64,000 nt of DNA, taken from the NCBI GenBank assembly GCA_963840665.1, contig CAWIZO010000011.1:186001-250000 (forward strand). Reading direction: 5' to 3'. The stretch is from DATFTE01 sp963840665 (GTDB lineage: Bacteria > Acidobacteriota > Terriglobia > Terriglobales > Acidobacteriaceae). The notes under the pieces are model-generated. The model was not told the DNA's origin, searched no databases, and was given only the letters and a program-made list of their open reading frames with translations. How positions within the stretch are numbered: position 1 is the first letter of the stretch; each line of letters begins with the position of its first letter. The translations under genes were made by a program, and so were the position numbers. Of this stretch, positions 58,307-64,000 are shown one piece after another.

Positions 58307-59209
58307 ATGCGAAAGATCAATCACGAACTCTGGTTGCTGCTGTTTCTGGTGCTGATTGCCGCCGTCTTGAATTTCCTAGCTGCCTCGCAGCGCATGGCGC
58401 TCGTCTTTTACTTCCTGCCAGTCATGTTTTCTGCCTACTATTTTGGCCGCCGGCACGCCACCCTTACCGCGTGCGCCAGTGTTTTTCTGGTAGTCCTGCT
58501 GACCTACGTTAATCCGGCCATGTTCAATCGCAAGGCTGAGTTACTCCCTTTTGACAATCGCTACTTCGATCTCACGGTTTGGGGAGGCGTGCTGGTGGTT
58601 GCGGGATACGCCATGGGCACGCTCTATGAGCGCAATCAGAAAACGCTGCACGAGATGAAAGACGGATATGACAGCATGATGGTCATCCTGCAGCACGTGC
58701 TGTCGCATGAACGCTACAGTGAGGCGCACTCCTACCGCATTTCGATGTATGCCACCAAGATCGCTGAGGCGATGGGACTCGACCCGCAAAGCACCGAAGA
58801 TGTTCGCACCGCGGCTCTGTTGCGCAACGTCCAGGCGCTTGGCATCAGTCATGACATTCTGTACAAAGCCGCGAACGTATCTCACGAAGACCTCGCAAAA
58901 ACCGGCGATAAGAAAGCCGCCAAGGCCGAAGCGGTAGGGAACTCGTTGCAGCGCGCCATTCCCATCTTCAATTCCCACGAACAGCTTAAGAAAGCTGGCC
59001 AGACCATGATCGACGCGCCGCTCGAAGTCCAGGTCCTCGCCGTGGCCGATGCCTACGAAACGCTAATTGGCGGTAAGGATGGACGCAAGCTTTCTCCACA
59101 ACAAGCTGAAGAAATCATTACCAAGTCGTCTGGCAAGAAATATGACTCGATGGTGGTAGATGCATTCGAGAAGGCGTTTGGAGAGCAGGCACGAGGGGCG
59201 GGAGCGTAG
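58307..59209 (+). CDS. Membrane protein with a degenerate HD-GYP-like domain, 300 aa
   Basis: Four N-terminal transmembrane helices (about residues 7-25, 30-48, 52-70 and 90-105), a coiled region (RNQKTLHEMKDGYDSMM) and then an HD-related fold. Its landmarks are RYSEAHSYRISMYATKIAEAMGLDPQ and VRTAALLRNVQALGIS, where the usual HD dipeptide (AALLHDIGK) reads LRNVQ, so the metal site is lost. The later H...HH residues are also mostly missing, although LEVQVLAVADAYETL (A-D-x-Y/F) remains. It would not hydrolyse cyclic di-GMP, and it may serve as a sensor or binding protein. The gene is monocistronic. It differs from active HD-GYP proteins, which lack this four-helix anchor. Confidence 0.8.
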   Translation: MRKINHELWLLLFLVLIAAVLNFLAASQRMALVFYFLPVMFSAYYFGRRHATLTACASVFLVVLLTYVNPAMFNRKAELLPFDNRYFDLTVWGGVLVVAGYAMGTLYERNQKTLHEMKDGYDSMMVILQHVLSHERYSEAHSYRISMYATKIAEAMGLDPQSTEDVRTAALLRNVQALGISHDILYKAANVSHEDLAKTGDKKAAKAEAVGNSLQRAIPIFNSHEQLKKAGQTMIDAPLEVQVLAVADAYETLIGGKDGRKLSPQQAEEIITKSSGKKYDSMVVDAFEKAFGEQARGAGA

Positions 59210-59211
59210 GG

Positions 59212-59853
59212 CTACGATTGCGTTGGTGTCGCTCGCACCGCCGAGTAAAGCGGTAGCACACTCCCCACCAGCCAAGGCGCGGTCAGCGTCTTTTCAAACG
59301 CAAAATGTTTCCGCATCACTGGCAACACGATCTCGCGGCGGTTCCCGAAATCCTTCTTGGCGTCATTGCCCGTGAGTAATTTCAGCCCGAAATCAAGAAT
59401 CGGAGAAGTGCCGGGAGTCACAAAAATGAAATGGCCGTCGGATTTCAGGACGCGCTTGATCTCGCGACAGACAGCTTCCAGATCATGGACAAACTCGAGC
59501 GCACTTACGGCGATCGCGGCGTCGAAGTAATGATCTTGATAGGGAATTGACTCTGCGCCTGACGTCTTCAGCATCGCCTGCACACCGTATTTTTCAGCGG
59601 ACTGCATAACCGCGTCCGGCATGGGATGCGGATCAATGCCGTGCAACTCATCGCAGCGCTGGCTGAGTTCCGGCAGTAGGACGCCGCTGCCATAGCCAAT
59701 CTCAAGTAACTGAGCACGTCGGCAGTCGCCGAGCAACTTCAACACCATGCGGAAACGCGTGCGCGCAATACTGCCCACCAGCGGACGATAAACCCAGTCG
59801 GCTTCGTCCACCGCACTGGTTCTCACCAGGCTTTCGCGCGGAAGCAGTCTCAT
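59212..59853 (-). CDS. Class I SAM-dependent methyltransferase, 213 aa
   Basis: Motif I LLEIGYGSGVLLPEL (about residues 49-63), acidic motif II LHGIDPHPMP, motif IV-like HYFDAAIAVSALEFVHDLEAVCREIKRVLKSDGHFIFVTPG. The last is the usual Methyltransf_11 pattern, ending in the post-motif V stretch. The N-terminus (MRLLPRESLVRTSAVDEADWVYRP) is a short cap. Substrate unknown; the DWVYRPL opening is common in proteins that act on lipids or quinones, which is only suggestive. It converges with the HD-like gene (2-nt gap) and is divergent from the next plus-strand gene. Confidence 0.9.
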   Translation of the reverse strand: MRLLPRESLVRTSAVDEADWVYRPLVGSIARTRFRMVLKLLGDCRRAQLLEIGYGSGVLLPELSQRCDELHGIDPHPMPDAVMQSAEKYGVQAMLKTSGAESIPYQDHYFDAAIAVSALEFVHDLEAVCREIKRVLKSDGHFIFVTPGTSPILDFGLKLLTGNDAKKDFGNRREIVLPVMRKHFAFEKTLTAPWLVGSVLPLYSAVRATPTQS

Positions 59854-59924
59854 TCTGTAGACGATACTTGGATGGCGGGAAAGCGCCAGTTACTACCGTC
59901 ATCGGGGACAGTGAACGGTCCTCT

Positions 59925-59930
59925 TATAAT
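59925..59930 (+). promoter_or_regulatory. -10 element (TATAAT) implying a leaderless transcript
   Basis: A consensus TATAAT ends only 6 nt before the GTG at 59937, so transcription would begin at or next to the start codon. The -35 region is weak. Confidence 0.5.
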
Positions 59931-59936
59931 GGGCGA

Positions 59937-60572
59937 GTGAAGCCCTGCATCGTCATTGCGATTTTATGTGTTTCGGCTGCTGCTCAGAGCCTTCCATCGG
60001 CCTTCGAGAAGGAGCACGTAGTCGGCTTGGAGCAAAACCCCCCAGGCGTAGACCTCCTAATCTCAACCGTTGACGGGCGCTCGACGTATCGCGCATCCGA
60101 TCAGATTCGGTTCAAATTGCTGTTCACTAGTAAGACTTCCAAAGCTTATACGATCGAGACTCTGGTTGGAATGAGCGACGCCGGTGCCAGCGACGACTTT
60201 GTAGTTCAACTGCCCGGGGCTGAGCGTACGTGGCACTCTTCAAGTAGCACGCCTCATGGTGTCATCTGTTGCGACAGTAAGCGGCGTTACTTGACTCAAA
60301 CGGGATCCTTGATAAGTCCGGTGTTTTTCACCTTCAATTCCGTCCAAAGATTTGTGCAAGAGGTGTCGCGAGACCCATTCCTACCAGTTGTCCCAGAAAG
60401 TGAATCGAAGCCGCGCGGATACTCCGTCTTCGTACAAACCGGCAGGGTCATGCGAGGATGGCCAAGATCCAAAAACGAAAAGTATCATGGAAGAAGCTCG
60501 TTTTTAGTGACGTCGAGCAATGTGTTGCACCTAGTGATACTTCCTAATGCACCTAGTGTTCCTCGCCAATGA
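59937..60572 (+). CDS. Secreted hypothetical protein, 211 aa
   Basis: The GTG at 59937 gives a clean signal peptide (VKPCIVIAILCVSAAAQS). The frame is open 23 codons further upstream but those residues lack a signal pattern. The mature protein is beta-rich (LISTVDGRSTYRASDQIRFKLLFTS, TIETLVGMSDAG, YSVFVQTGRVMRGW) and has two adjacent cysteines (ICCDSK). I cannot name a family. The last 20 nt overlap the 3' end of the acyl-CoA-synthetase gene on the other strand. It may be expressed from a leaderless mRNA. Confidence 0.7.
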   Translation: MKPCIVIAILCVSAAAQSLPSAFEKEHVVGLEQNPPGVDLLISTVDGRSTYRASDQIRFKLLFTSKTSKAYTIETLVGMSDAGASDDFVVQLPGAERTWHSSSSTPHGVICCDSKRRYLTQTGSLISPVFFTFNSVQRFVQEVSRDPFLPVVPESESKPRGYSVFVQTGRVMRGWPRSKNEKYHGRSSFLVTSSNVLHLVILPNAPSVPRQ

Positions 60573-63288
60573 CAGTTTCCTTCCGCAGCTCCTCCCACAT
60601 CCCCACGATCCTCGCCTTCACTTCCGCTGTCAGCTTCTCGTAGGCGGCTTCTGAGGCTTCCGATTCCGGCGAAGGATAGATCGGATCGCCGAACTTCATC
60701 TTCAGTGGTTTGAATCCTTGAAACGATTTTCCCCGTGGCCAGGCATCGTGAAAGCCTTCAATGGCGACAGGCACAATCGGCACCTGCATGTGAATCGAAA
60801 GAATCGCCGCACCTTTCTTAAAGATTCTGGGCTTGCCGTCGATGCTGCGCTCGCCCTCGGGATAGAGCATCAACACGCGTCCATGTCTCAACCCAAAAGC
60901 TCCGGCGCGCATGGCGGGAAGCAGGTTGGCATCGGGGTCGAGCACGATTACGCGTAGCGAACTCGCCAGCGTGCGCATGAATCCCGTTCCGAAGATTTCA
61001 CTGGTACCCACCGCAAAGACGCGCTCGAAAACTTTCCAGGGCACCAGGCTGGCAAGAATCAAAGGGTCTAGAAAACTCTGATGATTCGACGAAAGAATGT
61101 ACGAACCCTTCTCCGGCAACTTCTCGATCCCCTCGACCTTCAGATGAAAGCGGTCATACGTGATCATCTGCGCGATGCGGCTCACCCCAAACCAGAAAAG
61201 TTCGGCGAACGGCTTCGGCCGCGCCAGCGCCAGAACCTCGGGATCGGTCGGGTCTTCCGCGAGCAAAGCCTTCCATCCGGCAAACTCGGTGCGCGTAACA
61301 CTCTTGCCCGTAGCGGCGCTCTCAAGCACCGTATCTACAAGCTCGCGCACGCTGTAGATCTCGGCTAGACGTGACTCTTCCACATCACCGCCAAGTTCTT
61401 TTTCCAGCGCCACCAGCAATTCCACGCGCTGCATCGAGTCGAGCCCGAGATCGAGTTCGAGATTATCTTTGGGACGAATCGTCTCCGGTTGCGTAGTCGA
61501 GGCCTCACGCAGAATCGGCAAAGCCCGCTGCACCTCGGGCCGCTCCAGCCAAGCTTCGTCTTCGGCGGTCAGCGGCTGCTCGGCGCTGATGTCGGCATCG
61601 GACGATTTCCCCTGGTTCGCGCGCACCTTTTTTTCAATTTCAAACCTTTTCAGTTTGCGCGTGGTCGTGCGCGGCAGGTCTTCCTGCCAGATTTCGTAAC
61701 TGCCGATGCGCTTGGTGGAAGCAATCTTGGCCGACAGGCCCTCAATATCGAAGCGAATTACCTCTTTCGAGTTGACGATCTTGCGATGCTTGAGCTCTTC
61801 AAAATTCGGCACAACCACCGCGTGCAAATGTTCCGACGTCGGATCGCCTGGCCTCGCCTGCAGCGCCATCACCGCAATTTCCTTGATGTAAGGCGATTGC
61901 AGGTAGTGCGCCTCAATCTCTTCGGGATAGATATTTTTCCCGTTCGCCAGGACGATCAGTTCTTTCTTGCGTCCGGTGATAAACAGATTTCCCCGCGCGT
62001 CGAAGTAACCGAGATCGCCGGTATGTAACCAGCCCTCTTTCAGCACCGCCTCGGTCGCATCGGGACGGTTCCAGTAGCCCTTCAGCACCACCGGTCCGCG
62101 GATGGCAATCTCCCCGACATCTGGGCCTTCTTCCTGCGGCTGTGCGTCAATAATCTTTCCTTCGACGCCTTTTAGAGGAGGCCCAACCGACCCCAATACG
62201 TTATTGTCCGGAGAGGTGGCAAAAGCCGCAGCCGTGGTTTCGGTTAATCCGTAAGCTTGCAGGATGTCGATGCCCAGCGCGTAGAAGTCGCGTCCAATCT
62301 GCGGTTCGAAGCGCGAGCCACCGGTGACCAGGTAGCGCATGCGGTCGCCGAAGGTGTCATGAATCTTGCCAAACAAAAGCTTCCCCGGATTCCATCCCAA
62401 GCGGCGGGCAAACCGGGTGAAGCCCATCATCGCCTTTACCGCCGATTGCGCCAGCTTTCCTTTCTTCGCGATTTCTTTGAAGATGCGCTCGTGAATCAGA
62501 TAGAAAAACTGCGGAACTACCGCAAACGCCGTGATCTTCCGCTCTTTCAAAGCCCGCAACAGTTCGGTTGTATTCAGCGTTTCCAGATGCACCACGCGTG
62601 CACCCTTGACCAGTGGGATCAGAATATTTGCCATCTGCGACAACACATGAAAAAGCGGAAGCACGCCAAGCAGGGCATCGTCAGGACCGAGTTCGACCCA
62701 TCCGAAAACGGCGTTGACCTCGCCCATCAGGTTGCCGTGAGTCAGCATCACGCCCTTGGGATCGGCTGTAGTGCCGGAGGTGTAGAGCAGGCCGGCAACG
62801 CAGTCTAGCTCCACGTGGACGGGCGTGAATGAGCCCGGACCGGCCGCCAAGATGCTATCGAGATCAGCCATCTCCGGAGGAGACGCTTTCCCATCCATGA
62901 GTACAATCTGCACCGGCAATCCAGCCGTGGCTTCCTGGACAGTTTTCAGATGTTTCTGATCGACGAACACCAGCGAAGCATCGCTGTCTTTAAAAAGCTT
63001 TGCGATCTGGTCGGCGTGAAAGGCCGTATCGAGGGGAACGACCGTGCAGCCCGCCGTCATGATGCCCAGGTAAGTCGTGACCCATCGAGGATGGTTGTCG
63101 GCCACAATCGCCGCCCGCGTTCCGGCAGGGAATCTCTTGTCCGCGAGCCAGCGCCCGACCGACTCGGCCATCTTCCGCGCTTCAGAAAACGTATAGCTCT
63201 CGACCCGGTCTCCACGCTGGATTTCGAGCGCAATGTTGGAGGGGTAACGTCCGGCACTCTCTAGGAAAAGATCGTAAAAGGTCGCCAT
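60553..63288 (-). CDS. Fused AMP-dependent acyl-CoA synthetase, carrier domain and PlsC acyltransferase, 911 aa
   Basis: The N-terminal ANL domain (about residues 1-560) has YTSGTTADPKGVMLTHGN, GSRFEPQIGRDF, YGLTETTAAAF, YWNRPDATEAVLKEGWLHTGDLG and TGRKKELIVLANGKNI. A short acyl-carrier-like domain follows (DNLELDLGLDSMQRVELLVALEKELG, with the attachment Ser in LDS). The C-terminal 210 residues form a PlsC acyltransferase: SSNHQSFLDPL (NHxxxxD) and YPEGERSIDG (EGxRS). Such a protein would activate a fatty acid, load it on its own carrier and pass it to a lysophospholipid or glycerophosphate. It resembles Aas with the order of modules reversed and a carrier domain added. The start at 63288 is unambiguous. 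Confidence 0.93.
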   Translation of the reverse strand: MATFYDLFLESAGRYPSNIALEIQRGDRVESYTFSEARKMAESVGRWLADKRFPAGTRAAIVADNHPRWVTTYLGIMTAGCTVVPLDTAFHADQIAKLFKDSDASLVFVDQKHLKTVQEATAGLPVQIVLMDGKASPPEMADLDSILAAGPGSFTPVHVELDCVAGLLYTSGTTADPKGVMLTHGNLMGEVNAVFGWVELGPDDALLGVLPLFHVLSQMANILIPLVKGARVVHLETLNTTELLRALKERKITAFAVVPQFFYLIHERIFKEIAKKGKLAQSAVKAMMGFTRFARRLGWNPGKLLFGKIHDTFGDRMRYLVTGGSRFEPQIGRDFYALGIDILQAYGLTETTAAAFATSPDNNVLGSVGPPLKGVEGKIIDAQPQEEGPDVGEIAIRGPVVLKGYWNRPDATEAVLKEGWLHTGDLGYFDARGNLFITGRKKELIVLANGKNIYPEEIEAHYLQSPYIKEIAVMALQARPGDPTSEHLHAVVVPNFEELKHRKIVNSKEVIRFDIEGLSAKIASTKRIGSYEIWQEDLPRTTTRKLKRFEIEKKVRANQGKSSDADISAEQPLTAEDEAWLERPEVQRALPILREASTTQPETIRPKDNLELDLGLDSMQRVELLVALEKELGGDVEESRLAEIYSVRELVDTVLESAATGKSVTRTEFAGWKALLAEDPTDPEVLALARPKPFAELFWFGVSRIAQMITYDRFHLKVEGIEKLPEKGSYILSSNHQSFLDPLILASLVPWKVFERVFAVGTSEIFGTGFMRTLASSLRVIVLDPDANLLPAMRAGAFGLRHGRVLMLYPEGERSIDGKPRIFKKGAAILSIHMQVPIVPVAIEGFHDAWPRGKSFQGFKPLKMKFGDPIYPSPESEASEAAYEKLTAEVKARIVGMWEELRKETVIGEEH

Positions 63289-63401
63289 GGTCCGCCGGGA
63301 ATCTTACATGAGGGGAGTGGGAAGGGCGAAATGGGGTACTCGCGCCCTTCTTGCGGGTCTGGACGTCCCCGCTTTGCTAAGATTAAAAAATCGCGAAATT
63401 G
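63289..63401. other. Gap upstream of the acyl-CoA-synthetase gene and antitoxin remnant
   Basis: It contains TGCTAAGAT (63375-63383), an extended -10 that would serve the antitoxin remnant starting at 63402. Nothing else recognised. Confidence 0.5.
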
Positions 63402-63625
63402 GTGATTCAAGATCTCGATGAAAAGACCATGGTAGAGTTGCGTCTTCGCGCCGAGATCACAGGCGTTCCGCGGAGAAAGAAGCCGAAGATATTCTGCGCT
63501 CGGTTTTGACCACAAAGTCGACTCCAGTCAAAGGAAAACTAGCGGAACGAATCCGCCGCCGATTCGCTCCGTTGGGCGGTGTGGACCTCGAGTTGCCGCC
63601 GCGCGATCCCAATTGGTTCGGCTAA
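63402..63625 (+). pseudogene. FitA-like antitoxin gene with a frameshift; no toxin present
   Basis: From GTG 63402 the frame reads VIQDLDEKTMVELRLRAEI, the ribbon-helix-helix start of FitA/VapB-type antitoxins, then leaves the frame at about 63458. The next frame continues HRRSAEKEAEDILRSVL and RRFAPLGGVDLELPPRDPN, ending at 63625. One missing C (ATCAC for ATCCAC) restores the whole 74-residue protein. FitA partners (PIN-domain FitB toxins) normally follow directly, but secA starts 97 nt later, so the gene is an orphan as well as broken. Promoter and start are plausible but the product is lost as read. Confidence 0.75.
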
Positions 63626-63722
63626 CCCCGCTCTGCTCCCCACCCTCCTCCCGCCGCATCTAATATGCTAGGCTTCTAAGGACACCTGTCGGCCTCGGGC
63701 CGCCCTCCGAAGGAATAGCAAT

Positions 63723-64000
63723 TTGATCAACACTTTATTAGGCAAGGTTTTCGGCACCAAGAACGAGCGCGAAATCAAGCGTCTGATGCCGCAAGTGGCG
63801 GCAATCACAGCGCTTGAAGCGCAAATGCAGCAGCTCTCCGACGAGCAGTTGCGGGCGAAAACCGACGAATTCCGCAAGCGCATTCAAGACCGCGTCTCGG
63901 CCATCGCCGACGAGCCCGACGCCGATCCTGACCGCCTCAAGGAAATCGAGGACGAGCGCACCAAAGTCATCAACGATGCGCTTGACGAGATTCTGGTGGA
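63723..64000 (+). CDS. secA: Preprotein translocase ATPase SecA, N-terminal part
   Basis: A TTG start at 63723 with GAAGGA about 9 nt upstream. The visible 92 codons read LINTLLGKVFGTKNEREIKRLMP, then QVAAITALEAQMQQLSDEQLRAKTDEFRKRI, the conserved start of SecA before NBD1 (Walker A comes later). An acidic insertion (RVSAIADEPDADPDRLKEIEDERTK) replaces the usual short linker. SecA drives protein export through SecYEG. The gene runs past the window edge. Confidence 0.95.
   Translation, partial: MINTLLGKVFGTKNEREIKRLMPQVAAITALEAQMQQLSDEQLRAKTDEFRKRIQDRVSAIADEPDADPDRLKEIEDERTKVINDALDEILV

Overview
This window most likely comes from the chromosome of an Acidobacteriota member (class Terriglobia). 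That placement is an inference from gene content: a carboxypeptidase-regulatory-like TonB receptor, a GloVer-type tandem-repeat protein, HAF-repeat proteins, FG-GAP/VCBS repeat proteins, a helix-turn-helix/TPR membrane regulator and several dispersed intergenic palindromes of a kind common in that phylum. There is no rRNA in the window, and I found no tRNA or CRISPR array.

Layout. 0-2.2 kb: a truncated IS110-family transposase with a structured non-coding flank that could hold its bridge RNA, then two unknown genes. 2.5-8 kb: small stress or envelope genes, an HTH-TM-TPR regulator, an A-type Fe-S carrier and a secreted hydrolase. 8-24.4 kb: a type IV pilus region on the minus strand. It has pilC-pilB-pilM-pilN-pilO-pilP and a pseudopilin, and further on three pilin genes followed by an ABC exporter with a TPR partner (an arrangement like pilA-pilG-H-I of Myxococcus). 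Each pilin has a recognisable sigma-54 -24/-12 element and distal TGTC inverted repeats that resemble PilR sites. Between the two halves lie lolA, a tandem retropepsin, methyltransferase genes and a decayed parDE-type toxin-antitoxin pair whose toxin is split by a 39-nt palindrome. 24.7-42.4 kb: a Rieske oxygenase and a series of secreted repeat proteins, plus radical-SAM genes. One cobalamin-type radical SAM gene sits directly behind a 72-codon gene, which makes it a candidate peptide-modifying pair. 42.5-49.3 kb: a molybdenum-flavoured group (Mop-type regulator, molybdopterin-domain protein, divergent TonB receptor, ModA). 49.4-54.2 kb: an active/inactive M16 protease pair and a Tat-type amidohydrolase. 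54.2-64 kb: a LigD-type polymerase-domain gene, a DUF72 gene, two adjacent Xer recombinases, a degenerate HD-domain membrane protein, a fused acyl-CoA synthetase/ACP/acyltransferase, a broken antitoxin and the 5' end of secA.

A recurrent oddity is single-base frameshifts, several of them in homopolymers. They affect at least eight otherwise well-conserved genes: a small secreted gene, antitoxin, toxin, pilin 1, a beta-propeller lipoprotein, the amidohydrolase, the LigD-type gene and a FitA-like antitoxin. Long genes elsewhere are intact. The pattern suits residual assembly indels at least as well as biological decay, so these genes are described as reconstructed across the shift.
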